A stretch of DNA of 64,000 nt from Flavobacterium sp. FEMGT703F (GCA_002786385.1 PGCN01000025.1:62001-126000), one strand, 5' to 3'; shown: positions 50,329-59,492, numbered from the stretch's first letter. Translations and numbers: made by a program. The notes: a model not told the origin generated them from the letters alone.

Positions 50329-51375
50329 ATGTTAGAAGATAAAACACCACAACGTACGCCACTTTCTCAATTGGGAGAGTTTGGATTGATTAGTCATTTG
50401 ACCAAGAATTTTGACGTAAAACAACCTTCTACGCTCAAAAGTATAGGCGATGATGCCGCTGTTTTAGATTTTAAAGGGAAAAAGACTGTCGTTTCAACCG
50501 ATTTGTTGATAGAAGGCGTTCATTTCGATTTGAGTTATATGCCTTTAAAACATTTGGGTTATAAAGCCGTCGTAGTTAATTTATCGGATATCGCGGCTAT
50601 GAATGCTAAACCTACTCAGATTACGGTTTCCATAGCGGTTTCTAACCGATTTCCGTTGGAAGCCTTGGAAGAACTTTTCGAAGGGATTGCAATGGCGGCC
50701 AAGATTTATAAAGTAGATGTGGTTGGCGGCGACACGACATCTTCTCAAAAAGGGATGATTATTTCGATAACCGCTTTGGGCGAAGCTGACGAAAAAGACT
50801 TAGTGTATCGTAATGGCGCTAGGGAAAATGATTTGTTGGTGGTTACCGGCGATTTGGGCTCGGCTTATATGGGATTGCAGGTTTTAGAACGTGAAAAGCA
50901 AGTGTTTCAGGTCAATCCAAACAACCAGCCCGATTTGGACAATTATACCTATTTAATCGAGCGACAGCTCAAACCTGAGGCGCGTACCGATATTAGAGAA
51001 TTATTAGAAAAATTGGAAGTAAAACCTACAGCTATGATTGATGTTTCCGACGGTTTGTCGTCAGAGATTATTCATATTTGTAAGCAAAGTAAAGTGGGTT
51101 GTAACTTATTTGAAGAAAAAATCCCTATTGATCCGCAGTTCATCAATGTTTGCGAAGAATTTAATATCGATTCTACTACAGTAGCGATTAATGGTGGCGA
51201 AGACTACGAGTTGTTGTTTACCATTGCTTTGGAAGATTTCGATAAAATCAAAGCCAATCCGAACTTTACCGTGATTGGGCACATGACACAGGAAAGCGAA
51301 GGCGCACATTTGGTCACCAGAGCCAATACTAAAATTCCTTTGAAAGCCCGTGGTTGGGACGCTTTAAGCCAATAA
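50329..51375 (+). CDS. thiL: Thiamine-monophosphate kinase
   Basis: The 348-residue enzyme phosphorylates thiamine monophosphate to the active pyrophosphate. Family features are GEFGLISHLT, GDDAAVLDF, STDLLIEGVHFD, VVGGDTTSS, VTGDLGSAYMGLQ, MIDVSDGLSSEI and NGGEDYELLF. It is a monocistronic unit between two terminators. Confidence 0.96.
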   Translation: MLEDKTPQRTPLSQLGEFGLISHLTKNFDVKQPSTLKSIGDDAAVLDFKGKKTVVSTDLLIEGVHFDLSYMPLKHLGYKAVVVNLSDIAAMNAKPTQITVSIAVSNRFPLEALEELFEGIAMAAKIYKVDVVGGDTTSSQKGMIISITALGEADEKDLVYRNGARENDLLVVTGDLGSAYMGLQVLEREKQVFQVNPNNQPDLDNYTYLIERQLKPEARTDIRELLEKLEVKPTAMIDVSDGLSSEIIHICKQSKVGCNLFEEKIPIDPQFINVCEEFNIDSTTVAINGGEDYELLFTIALEDFDKIKANPNFTVIGHMTQESEGAHLVTRANTKIPLKARGWDALSQ

Positions 51376-51404
51376 AAAAGCGATACCGTCAAGTATCGCT
51401 TTTT
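51374..51404. terminator. thiL terminator
   Basis: AAAAAGCGATAC and GTATCGCTTTTT form a perfect 12-bp stem around CGTCA and end in a T-run. Confidence 0.92.
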
Positions 51405-51562
51405 CCCCTAAGTCTTGTAAACTAAGCAGTAGTTTTGAAGTTTTTACTACTTACGTTATTCTACAAATACTAACCCTGAAATCATATTGCTAAGGTAAGT
51501 AGAGTTAAGTTGATGATTGTTACGGTTTCCCGCATATTTTAGTATGGTTTCCCGTATAATTG

Positions 51563-52228
51563 TTAAATAACACCTTTGTTTTTGGCTTCACGAATTAAAT
51601 CTACGTCGGTACCGCCCGGAACTTCAAGGATTTCGCGGATGTTTAACTTTCTTTTTTCTATGGCACTCAGTGAAAGCGGAATGTAAGTCGGCAAATCTTT
51701 CGTTTTCACGCCTTTAGACAAGTGGAAAAGAATTTGCTTGTCGAATACATCTAATTCGATATTATTGTATTGGGCTTGTCCTACCAATTTGATAACGGTT
51801 TGGCTGTAATAACTTTCGTTGTTGATGATTTTATCGAAAGCGAAAAGTAATTCGTCGAACGTCAAGTCGTTTTTAATAATTAAACCGCTTGGATTGATGT
51901 TTTTAATGATGTTATTGATTTTCAACAGCTCGGTGTGCATGGTTAATAAGATTACCTTACATGCCGGCATTTCGGATTTCATCAACATGGCCAAATCTTC
52001 TCCGGAATAGATGCCTTTTTCGGCATATTCGGGCATACTGATATCAAAAAAGGCGATATCAAAATCTTTGGGAGCTTCCGTAATGTTTTCGTAACCCGAC
52101 TTACAGTTGTTGGCTTGAGTTACTTCGAATTCGAAGCCGTTTTGGCTGTATTTATTAATAGCATTTTTGTAGGCCTCAATGATAAACGGATGGTCGTCTA
52201 CAATTAAAATTTGGATAGGGGTTCTCAT
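51563..52228 (-). CDS. NarL-like response regulator
   Basis: The 221-residue protein has a receiver domain (about 5-125) with acidic pocket D11-D12, phosphoacceptor D62 in AFFDISMP and the late K in LIIKND. A diverged LuxR-type HTH follows at about 150-215 (DKQILFHLSKGVKTKDLPTY, LSLSAIEKRKLNIREIL). Its ATG overlaps the kinase stop by 4 bases, so it is the partner of the split TPR kinase. The promoter targets are unknown. Confidence 0.93.
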   Translation of the reverse strand: MRTPIQILIVDDHPFIIEAYKNAINKYSQNGFEFEVTQANNCKSGYENITEAPKDFDIAFFDISMPEYAEKGIYSGEDLAMLMKSEMPACKVILLTMHTELLKINNIIKNINPSGLIIKNDLTFDELLFAFDKIINNESYYSQTVIKLVGQAQYNNIELDVFDKQILFHLSKGVKTKDLPTYIPLSLSAIEKRKLNIREILEVPGGTDVDLIREAKNKGVI

Positions 52229-52992
52229 TCTTGTGGTATTGTGGTGGGTTGTTTTGTCTCGATGGGTATGGTAATAACGATTTTAGTGCCTTCGTCTTTT
52301 TTCGAGGTGATATCGATAATTCCTTTACAGTCGTGAGTTCTGGAAATCATGTTTTGCATACCAATGCCTTTACTTTTTCTGTTGACGTCGAAACCGACAC
52401 CGTCATCTTTAATTTTCAAATATACATTTTCTTCGTCACCTTTAATCTCTACTGAGATATTTTTAGCATTGGCGTATTTGTTAATGTTTTGCAAGCCTTC
52501 CTGTAAAATACGATACAAATTGATTTTGATGGCATTGCCGATTTTATCCCAGTTAACAGTATTGTCGATGGTATAATTGACTTCGGCATCGAATGCATTT
52601 TTTTGTTCTTCCAATAAATTATGAACGATGGAAACAAAGTTATTAATTAATACTTGTTTTTCTCGGTTCAGGTCGTGGGATATTTCGCGGATGTCTTGTT
52701 CGATGGTTTTGAGCTCGTTTAAGAGCTCAAATCGTTTTTGAACGGCTTCTTCATCAGTACTCGAGTTTAAGCTGTCTAAGTTGAGGCGAAGCCCAAACAT
52801 TCTGCCCAGCACGCCGTCGTGTAAGTCTTGGGCCAAACGTTTTTTCTCTTTACTGCGACTCTCATCAATAATGGCTTGTTGCGACATCATGAGGTTGTAG
52901 ATGTCTTCGTTAGCCTTTTGTTGGGCTTGTTTGTAGAGTAATTCCCGTGTTCTGGCGCGTTGAGCTCTAACTACAAATAACAATACTACCAA
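52225..52992 (-). CDS. Histidine kinase half of a frameshift-split TPR sensor kinase
   Basis: The frame is open from about 53177 down to 52225 but has no ATG; the first usable start (TTG 52992) falls inside the membrane helix (FVVTFILVVLLFVVRA). It encodes a HisKA_3 domain with the phosphoacceptor His in AQDLHDGVLGRM and a HATPase_c domain (DDGVGFDVNRKSKGIGMQNM). The upstream frame (EYIKISDSLQIAERNSKDRF) continues the TPR protein at 53136 in another register. The intact paralog at 54967 has both parts in one chain. So this is the C-terminal part of one gene broken in a T7/A7 run. Confidence 0.85.
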   Translation of the reverse strand: MVVLLFVVRAQRARTRELLYKQAQQKANEDIYNLMMSQQAIIDESRSKEKKRLAQDLHDGVLGRMFGLRLNLDSLNSSTDEEAVQKRFELLNELKTIEQDIREISHDLNREKQVLINNFVSIVHNLLEEQKNAFDAEVNYTIDNTVNWDKIGNAIKINLYRILQEGLQNINKYANAKNISVEIKGDEENVYLKIKDDGVGFDVNRKSKGIGMQNMISRTHDCKGIIDITSKKDEGTKIVITIPIETKQPTTIPQE

Positions 52993-53135
52993 AATAAAAG
53001 TGACTACAAAAACGTAAAGTAAGTTACGGTTTTTTTCAGCTAGACCTTGGTTTTCTTCAATTATCTCATTAGTTTCTAGTTGAATTTTCGCAAAACGATC
53101 TTTAGAATTTCTTTCAGCAATTTGGAGGCTGTCGC

Positions 53136-54272
53136 TTATTTTGATGTATTCGTTAGAATAGTTAAATGAATTTTTTTATCAACTATTGAAGCTTGTTTTA
53201 GTGCTAAAACCACATTATTTGCGATATTAGATCCTCTAGCTTTCTTTAATGCAAGTTCGGAATATTTTATAGATTCAGAATTATTATTTGTTTTTTGATA
53301 ATATTCAGATAAATGAATGTAGCTACCGACTACAACTGTTGGGTCGTTTAACTTTTCTCTTATTTTAAGAGCTTCAAAAAATAGATTTGGTAAGTCTTTA
53401 TAGTTGGAGGATTGTAATCTAGAATAAGCAAGATTGTCAATTAAGAGTGCGTATAAATCTGGATCATCATTTATAATTGTCTTATCTTTTAGCGCTGCTT
53501 CAAAGTTAGTAATCGCCTTCAAGTAGTTTTTTTGCTTAAGATAAAGATATCCTAAGTTATTGTAACATACAGCTTCTTGATGTTCTTCGTTTTGAAGCTT
53601 AAATTCAATAACCGTTTCTAGTGCTTTATTATGGTAGAAAACGGCTTTGTCATATTCTTTTAATTCATTATATACTAAGCCGAATTGATTCAGAGTTGCG
53701 TAAAGTTTATCTTTTTTTTCTGAGTCTTTAAAAATAGTATACGCTCTAGTCAAGGATAGCTCAGCTCCTAAAAAATCACTTCTAAGATATTGAACGATTC
53801 CTTTATTTAATAAAATATTAGCTAAAATTAGTTGGTCATTTCTTTTGTAATATAGCTTTTCTGATTTTAGATAATAATAATATGAGCTATCAAGGGATTG
53901 GATTTTTTTATGATAAGTTGCTTTACATCTATATGCTTTTCCTAAATTTATTGAATCTTTTGATGCATAAGAATCTTCGAGTAATATATCTGAAGACCTA
54001 TTGAATTGGTTGTCTTGCCCCAAGTCATAGTATTTAAATGCCATGTCAGCCACTATATTTCGCTTCTCTGGGCTATTTTTTAAGTTTTCGGATATTTTAA
54101 GAGCTTTGTCAAGGTTTCTTAAAACATCGACCCTGTCTAATTTGTCTTTTTGTGACAGATTGTAGTAATATGATAAACTGTCCGAACTAGTTGTTACGGA
54201 GTCTGTTGTTTTTTTATTTTTTGAACAAGAAAAAAATAAAAATGAAAGTAATATAATTAGTTTTAATTTCAA
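53136..54272 (-). CDS. Lipoprotein TPR sensor half of a frameshift-split kinase
   Basis: The 378-residue protein has lipobox FFSC (Cys16) and at least five TPR-like repeats (about 60-350; KNYLKAITNFEAALKDK, ELKEYDKAVFYHNKALETV). The last residues after VDKK (IHLTILTNTSK) are out of register. Restoring one base in the seven-base run at 53171-53177 would give VDKKNSFNYSNEYIKISDSL, which matches the paralog, and would join the chain to the kinase half. It would be a periplasmic sensor anchored by lipid and by the following helix. Confidence 0.85.
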   Translation of the reverse strand: MKLKLIILLSFLFFSCSKNKKTTDSVTTSSDSLSYYYNLSQKDKLDRVDVLRNLDKALKISENLKNSPEKRNIVADMAFKYYDLGQDNQFNRSSDILLEDSYASKDSINLGKAYRCKATYHKKIQSLDSSYYYYLKSEKLYYKRNDQLILANILLNKGIVQYLRSDFLGAELSLTRAYTIFKDSEKKDKLYATLNQFGLVYNELKEYDKAVFYHNKALETVIEFKLQNEEHQEAVCYNNLGYLYLKQKNYLKAITNFEAALKDKTIINDDPDLYALLIDNLAYSRLQSSNYKDLPNLFFEALKIREKLNDPTVVVGSYIHLSEYYQKTNNNSESIKYSELALKKARGSNIANNVVLALKQASIVDKKIHLTILTNTSK

Positions 54273-54313
54273 TACTTAAAATAGTGATTTTTACAAATGT
54301 AATAAACAAAATG

Positions 54314-54343
54314 TAAAAAAAAACCACTAACATAAGTTAGTGG
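54314..54343 (-). terminator. Terminator of the repeat-protein gene
   Basis: CCACTAAC and GTTAGTGG form an 8-bp stem; on the minus strand a run of nine T follows. It separates the repeat gene from the split kinase downstream. Confidence 0.88.
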
Positions 54344-54367
54344 CTAAGTATATTGATAATTTGTAAA

Positions 54368-54640
54368 TTATAATCCTCCGTTGGAACTTTTTCCTCCAAT
54401 TTCTAAACCTCCGTTGGAACTTTTCCCTCCAATTTCTAAACCTCCATTAGAGCTTTTCCCTCCAATATTTAAACCTCCGTTAGAACTTTTCCCACCGATA
54501 TTTAAACCTCCATTGGAACTTTTCCCTCCAATTTCTAAACCTCCGTTAGAGCTTTTTCCCCCAATCTCAGTTGGCGTTGTAAACGATGTAACCACAAGCA
54601 TTAAAGCTAATAGGCCAAAAGTAGTTGCTAATTTTTTCAT
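54368..54640 (-). CDS. Secreted protein made of six 11-residue repeats
   Basis: The 90-residue product is a signal peptide (MKKLATTFGLLALMLVVTSF, cleavage near residue 20-24) followed by exactly six copies of [EN]IGGKSSNGGL (residues 25-90) and an immediate stop. The DNA repeat unit is 33 bp with few silent differences. Gly, Ser, Lys and Asn make it flexible and polar, with no other domain. It lies between two TPR-containing sensor kinases, has its own terminator, and is preceded by an 11-bp imperfect palindrome. It might be a structural repeat peptide or a polyprotein of secreted signals; no function is known to me. Confidence 0.8.
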   Translation of the reverse strand: MKKLATTFGLLALMLVVTSFTTPTEIGGKSSNGGLEIGGKSSNGGLNIGGKSSNGGLNIGGKSSNGGLEIGGKSSNGGLEIGGKSSNGGL

Positions 54641-54686
54641 AATTTGAGACTTTTTATTGTTAATGTTTTTGTTTCTACTTTAATGT

Positions 54687-54720
54687 AGTGTCATAGCATT
54701 TGTTTAGAGGCTGTGACACT
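54687..54720. promoter_or_regulatory. Palindrome upstream of the repeat-protein gene
   Basis: AGTGTCATAGC and GCTGTGACACT form an 11-bp inverted repeat with one mismatch and a 12-base loop, 47 bases before the start codon. It could be a response-regulator operator or a leader hairpin. The rest of the 326-base gap (54641-54966) shows no gene. Confidence 0.55.
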
Positions 54721-54966
54721 TTCACGATGTAAAACTAAAAAGGAAGTCTCTGTGAAGTCCTATATATATTGGTGTTTATGGTAGAATGACCTCGTTTGTG
54801 AGTGAATGATAGTCAAATTCGGGTGGATGATTTTTGGGTTTTTGAAGAAATTGACACTTTTTCACTCTTTAAAGAAAAGGGGATTTGAAATGGCAAAGTA
54901 AAATTCCCTCAGAAAAAACTTTTTTTGAGAGAAAGAAGATTTAGTTGATAGTCTTAGAAACTGAGT

Positions 54967-56994
54967 TTAGTTTTCCAATGGAATTGAAATGGACAAAGTA
55001 GTGCCTTGGTTTACTTTTGAGTTGATATTCAATTTTCCGTTTAATGCTTTTACCCGGTATTTAATATTTTTTAAACCGATTCCTTTTTTAGGGTTGTTTA
55101 GTTGTATGCCTATTCCATCATCAGCAACGGTAAGATATAGTTTTTCTCCATCAATAAAAAAGCGGATGTCGGCCTTTTGAGCCTCGGAATGTTTGTTGAT
55201 GTTTTGGCAAGACTCTTGTAGAATTCGGTATAAGTTCATTTTCTGAATATCGGTATAGTTTTCCCAATTTACTGCAGGGTCAATAGCCAACGCAAAATCT
55301 ACAGGGCTTATTTGGTTAAGCTCCAGTATTAAATCAGTTAAGAGTTTTTCATAACTATTATCTCCTAATGTTGTTTTTTGGTTCAAATTGTGCGTAAGAT
55401 TCCTGATCTCGTTTTCTATGGTTTTGATTTCCTCTATATGAGGCAAACAGTGTTCTACAGTAACAGCATCTCTTTTAAAGGAAAGCACTGATAGATTAAG
55501 TCGTGCACTGGTCAGTTTATTCATTACGCCGTCATGCAATTCCATAGCAATCCGCTTTTTTTCTTGTAGCCGCGCTTCGTCTTCTTTTGTTTTTTGAACC
55601 AACATCAATTGGTAGATTTCTTCATTGGCTTTTTGTTGTGTATGTTGTAAACGGAGTTCTTTTTGTTTTAAACGTTGTCGGGTAATGATAACAATAAGAA
55701 TGGCTATAAGAAAGACGGCTAGGGTAATTATTATAAAATATGTTCGCTGTTTTAAAGCCGTTTCCTTTTGTTGGTTGATCTCTTCTGTTTCAAGTTGTAT
55801 TTTGTAATATTGGTTTCGTGAGGTCCTTTCGGCAAAAAGCAAACTATCGTTTATCCGTTTAACCTCTTTAATGTAAAATGGAGCTTTTTTCGGATTGATA
55901 CTGCCAGCATGGGTTAAGGATGTTATATAATAATATGGAGCATTCGCTTCTTTTGATTTTTTTAATGCAGATTCTGCGTGATGATTGGCTTTAAAAAAAT
56001 CTTTTTTTTCCATGTAATATTCTGAAAGATATAAGTCACTTATTGCACTTTCATTTTTTATATTTAAGCTGTCAAATATTTTTTTTGAAGTTTTAAATAA
56101 AGTATGAAGATTATAATTTTTGTTAGTTTTTAAGTAACAATAGCCGATATTGTTCAATAGATAAGCATATAATTCTGGATCTTCTTTTCTTATATTTTTT
56201 TCATAAAGTGCTGATTTAAAAAACCCAATAGCATCTTTATATTTCTTTTGTTCTCTGAGTGCGTTACCTATATTGTTCAAACAAGAAGCTTTATAAAAAT
56301 TATTTCTTTCGTTTTTAATGTTATATGTTTTAATAAGAATAATAGCCTCATTTAATGTTTCAATAGCTTTGTTATATTCTTGCATATTATGATAAGAATT
56401 TCCTAAAGTCATTAAGCTGTAAACTAATCTTCTATATGAATTATTTTTTTTAAAATATAAACAAGCCTTCTTTGTAGATAATTCAGCGCCTAAATAGTCG
56501 TCAATATTTAATTGAATAATTCCTTTTTTTGTGAGTATAACTCCTGTTTTTTCATAATTTTTAATTTTTAAATATGCTTTTTCTGATTTTAAATAATAAG
56601 CAAATGCAGAATCATAGATTCTTAATTTTTTAAAATAATTTCCCTTAAATTCATAATATTCTCCTGTAATTACAGAATCATTAGACTGCTTAATTTTTTG
56701 TAGCCATATTCTTGACGTATTTATAAACCGTTTATTTTGATTGAAATATAAATAATTTTTTGACAATCTTCCCAAACTCTCCCTAACCAAACTATCATTC
56801 CTCCTCAAATCAATAAAAGACAAGGCCTTATCATTATACTCCACACGCTTTTTAAAATCTAAACTGTCATTTTCAGCTAATGCCAAGTATTTTTGGACTG
56901 AATCGTTGGCGGGATTGCTTTCGGGTTGGTTTCCCATTTGGGAACAACCAAAGAGTATTGAAATGATGGCTAAGGAAAAAATAGATTTATTCAT
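54967..56994 (-). CDS. Lipoprotein TPR-sensor histidine kinase
   Basis: The 675-residue kinase has lipobox LFGC (Cys16), TPR-like repeats over about 60-370 (EYNKAIETLNEAIILIKTY; KKYKDAIGFFKSALYEK), a membrane helix at about 410-432 (YFIIITLAVFLIAILIVI), a HisKA_3 domain with His487 in AMELHDGVMNKL and a HATPase_c domain with DDGIGIQ and GIGLKNI boxes. The TPR part should lie in the periplasm, so it may sense a peptide or protein. It is the intact version of the split kinase at 52225-54272. It follows a small secreted protein gene by 41 bases. Confidence 0.92.
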   Translation of the reverse strand: MNKSIFSLAIISILFGCSQMGNQPESNPANDSVQKYLALAENDSLDFKKRVEYNDKALSFIDLRRNDSLVRESLGRLSKNYLYFNQNKRFINTSRIWLQKIKQSNDSVITGEYYEFKGNYFKKLRIYDSAFAYYLKSEKAYLKIKNYEKTGVILTKKGIIQLNIDDYLGAELSTKKACLYFKKNNSYRRLVYSLMTLGNSYHNMQEYNKAIETLNEAIILIKTYNIKNERNNFYKASCLNNIGNALREQKKYKDAIGFFKSALYEKNIRKEDPELYAYLLNNIGYCYLKTNKNYNLHTLFKTSKKIFDSLNIKNESAISDLYLSEYYMEKKDFFKANHHAESALKKSKEANAPYYYITSLTHAGSINPKKAPFYIKEVKRINDSLLFAERTSRNQYYKIQLETEEINQQKETALKQRTYFIIITLAVFLIAILIVIITRQRLKQKELRLQHTQQKANEEIYQLMLVQKTKEDEARLQEKKRIAMELHDGVMNKLTSARLNLSVLSFKRDAVTVEHCLPHIEEIKTIENEIRNLTHNLNQKTTLGDNSYEKLLTDLILELNQISPVDFALAIDPAVNWENYTDIQKMNLYRILQESCQNINKHSEAQKADIRFFIDGEKLYLTVADDGIGIQLNNPKKGIGLKNIKYRVKALNGKLNINSKVNQGTTLSISIPLEN

Positions 56995-57035
56995 AAAGGC
57001 AATGTAGTAAAAATTGAAAAAGAATAGTACTTGTC

Positions 57036-57386
57036 TTATTCTTTAAAAGGAATCTGCAATTGAGTTTTTAGTTTTTGGAGGGTTTCCTTCAACAATGTTA
57101 AGTTAGCGGGTACTTTATCGCTAGCGGTTTGATTGTTGTAAAAAATTGAAATCTCTACTTCAGTCTCCGGAATTTTATCTTTTTTCTTCTTCTTGTTCTC
57201 CGCGATGGGGATGTCTTCCAGCAATTTTTCGTAATGGTCTTCTAAATCCATTTCCTGGTCAAAATAATAGGTGGTTACTTCTTCCCCGATGATGATTTTG
57301 AGGTAGCAACAAGGCTTAGTTGAAGCATTTTGCCCCAATATTGCTAACGGACAGAACCATAAAAAGTAAAGCAAAGCTTGTTTCAT
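57036..57386 (-). CDS. Small secreted protein upstream of the TPR kinase
   Basis: The 116-residue product has a signal peptide (MKQALLYFLWFCPLAILGQ) and a mature part with a Cys pair (KPCCYL), acidic helices and a KKKKKDK patch. I do not recognise the family. Upstream in-frame ATGs at 57395 and 57404 are possible, but 57386 opens the signal peptide. It probably shares an operon with the kinase and may feed into its sensing. Confidence 0.65.
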   Translation of the reverse strand: MKQALLYFLWFCPLAILGQNASTKPCCYLKIIIGEEVTTYYFDQEMDLEDHYEKLLEDIPIAENKKKKKDKIPETEVEISIFYNNQTASDKVPANLTLLKETLQKLKTQLQIPFKE

Positions 57387-57670
57387 AAACCTCATATAAA
57401 GCAAACAGCCCCGCTTTCAGTCGTCCAAACAGAAAAGCTAAGGGCTGTTTTTGGTTTGTTTTGCAGGTCTCCCGTTTAATAACTAACCTAAAATAAACAG
57501 GACAAATTTCAGTTAATTTTTACCTTCCCAAATACCACTTTGGATCCGGCAGTCATTCCCAAAACAAGTTTTGAGTTTGATTTTTATCATGGTAAAAGTA
57601 TAACGGGAAAATTAGATTTTAGTATACAAAAAGTGTACATTTTTTTAAACTACACAAATTATCAAAAGTT

Positions 57671-58327
57671 TCATATAAAACCTTGTTTTCGTGCTTCCCT
57701 TAAAATGTCTTCATCGTTTCCTTTTTCAATATCGAAAAATTCTTTGATGAATGCCTTTCGTTTATCAACGGCACTCTTAGATAAATGTAGATATTCCGGC
57801 AGGTTTTTAGTTTTAATCCCCCGGTTTAACAGTAAAATTATTTGACGATTGTAAAAATCCAGCAACTTTACTTTTTCTTCCAATTGTTTGTTCAAGTGTT
57901 TAATGGTACTGCTGTGGTATTGTTTCCCTTGTAACACAGTATGAAACGCTTCTGTTAAATCGAAGGCATCAAAATCACTTTTGACCAAAAAGCCGTCCGG
58001 ATTGTGATGCTTCAAAATATTAAACAACAATAGTGATTCCGAATGCGTAGTCAACATCATAATTTTGCTGTCCGGTAAATGCTTTTTTATTATTGGAATC
58101 AAATCACTGCCGTTTTGAATACCTTTTTCAGGATAAGCAGGCATGGTGTAATCAATGGTGACTAGGTCGAAGTGGTCTGTAGTATTGGTAATTATGTCGT
58201 AGGCACTTTCACAACTCAAAGCTTGTTTAGTCTTTATTTCATAACCATAAGGATTGAAAGATAAAATAGATTTGTAGCCCTCAATGATGAGTTTGTGGTC
58301 ATCAATCATTAATACGTTTACTTCCAT
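57671..58327 (-). CDS. NarL-like response regulator
   Basis: The 218-residue regulator has receiver pocket D9-D10, phosphoacceptor D59 in VTIDYTMP and a late K in FLVKSDFD. A diverged LuxR-type HTH follows (QIILLLNRGIKTKNLPEY, LHLSKSAVDKRKAFIKEF). It resembles the regulator at 51563 throughout, including the AYPEKGI/EYAEKGI loop, so the two kinase-regulator pairs arose by duplication. It is likely the partner of the kinase at 54967. Confidence 0.92.
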   Translation of the reverse strand: MEVNVLMIDDHKLIIEGYKSILSFNPYGYEIKTKQALSCESAYDIITNTTDHFDLVTIDYTMPAYPEKGIQNGSDLIPIIKKHLPDSKIMMLTTHSESLLLFNILKHHNPDGFLVKSDFDAFDLTEAFHTVLQGKQYHSSTIKHLNKQLEEKVKLLDFYNRQIILLLNRGIKTKNLPEYLHLSKSAVDKRKAFIKEFFDIEKGNDEDILREARKQGFI

Positions 58328-58363
58328 TTTAATTAGATTTTTAGTAAACGTAATACTTTTCTG

Positions 58364-59248
58364 CTATATTTCCAAATAATTTCCGCCGGCGATTCTGTTG
58401 ATAATCAAATCTACATTGTCTTTATACGATTTTGAGAAAGGCAGTTTAGTAGTAGAGTTTTTAATGTAACAAACGGTATTTCCGGTGTGAATTCGGGAAA
58501 CCTGATTCACATTGATAATGTAGCTATTGTGAATTCTCAGGAATTGTGATTCCGGTAAAACGGTTTCAAAGTGTTTTAAGGTTTTGAAAGCTGTGATCAT
58601 TTCTCCGTTGTTCAAGTGAATATCGGTCGAGTTGTTATCTGCCTCAAAATACAAAATGTCTTCCGAGTCGATATAACGGTAATCACCGTAAGATTTAATA
58701 CAGATGATGAGTGATTGTGGTTGCTGAATTGTAACTGTACTGTCTGTTGTGGCCGGAACGGTTTTGATTTCCACATCATGTTCTTCAGTTTGCAGTTCTT
58801 CAGTCAGGGTTTCGTCTAACACTTCAAAAGTAGCGGCAGGATTTTTGACTTCCATATGCGGTAAATCCGATTTGATGGCTCGGTCAAACTTGAGGATGGC
58901 TTTTCTGAAATCGTTAATGTCTAAAGGTTTCAACAAATAATCAACAACTTCGTATTTCAACGCCTCGTAAGCATGATCTTTTTTGGAAGTAGTAACAATA
59001 ATTTTTGGAACCACGCTCAAGTAGCGATAGAGTTCATTAATCAGCGCTAAGGATAAATTACTTTTTTTGTCGGAAGGATCGATTTCCAGAAAAACCAATC
59101 GTGGTTGGTGCTCCAAAATCAAATTCACACCATCGTCATAGTTATTAGCGGAAGCCACGAACGATAGGTTGCGAAAACGTTCAGCTATGGCTTGGGTTTT
59201 CACGACATCGTCTTGACTGTCATCAATAATGATATAAGTATGGCTCAT
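58364..59248 (-). CDS. LytTR response regulator with Glu at the phosphoacceptor position
   Basis: The 294-residue protein has a receiver-like domain (about 1-120) and a LytTR DNA-binding domain (about 185-290; DILYFEADNNSTDIHLNNGE, FLRIHNSYIINVNQVSRI). Acidic residues (IIIDDSQDD) and the late K (YLLKPLD) are present. The usual Asp in LVFLDI is Glu55 (LVFLEIDPSD), which may mimic phosphorylation. A linker of about 60 residues rich in Thr and Glu joins the domains. It opens the leftward regulator cluster. Confidence 0.9.
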   Translation of the reverse strand: MSHTYIIIDDSQDDVVKTQAIAERFRNLSFVASANNYDDGVNLILEHQPRLVFLEIDPSDKKSNLSLALINELYRYLSVVPKIIVTTSKKDHAYEALKYEVVDYLLKPLDINDFRKAILKFDRAIKSDLPHMEVKNPAATFEVLDETLTEELQTEEHDVEIKTVPATTDSTVTIQQPQSLIICIKSYGDYRYIDSEDILYFEADNNSTDIHLNNGEMITAFKTLKHFETVLPESQFLRIHNSYIINVNQVSRIHTGNTVCYIKNSTTKLPFSKSYKDNVDLIINRIAGGNYLEI

Positions 59249-59492
59249 TAACGCTTATCCGTTGATTTTGGGACAGCATTTTCTGATTAAATTAACAGGT
59301 AGTTTTGGGGAAACTTTGTTGTTACACTAAATATGTATCTTAAAAATAAAACACAAAAATAAAACCGACCAAAAGAGCCAATTTTCGTTGTAACGAAATT
59401 ATAGGTTCGATTTAGGAGAATTTCAAATTGTTGACAGAATCGCCCAATCTGTTAATATGTGAATTTTATCCAAGAATAATTCTTACAAAAAT
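59249..59492. other. Intergenic region upstream of the LytTR gene
   Basis: No gene or clear repeat is seen. The AT-rich stretch must hold the LytTR promoter on the minus strand; no good TAnnTTTG match at the right distance was found. Confidence 0.4.

Noticed and set aside
54368..54566. 33-bp tandem repeats resembling a CRISPR array
   Set aside because: The units are contiguous without spacers, in frame and translate to a uniform 11-residue repeat; no cas gene is present.
54381..54647. Plus-strand open frame of 88 codons with repeated ELFPPISKPPL units
   Set aside because: It is the complement of the minus-strand 11-residue repeat gene, which has a signal peptide, a terminator and the direction of its neighbours.
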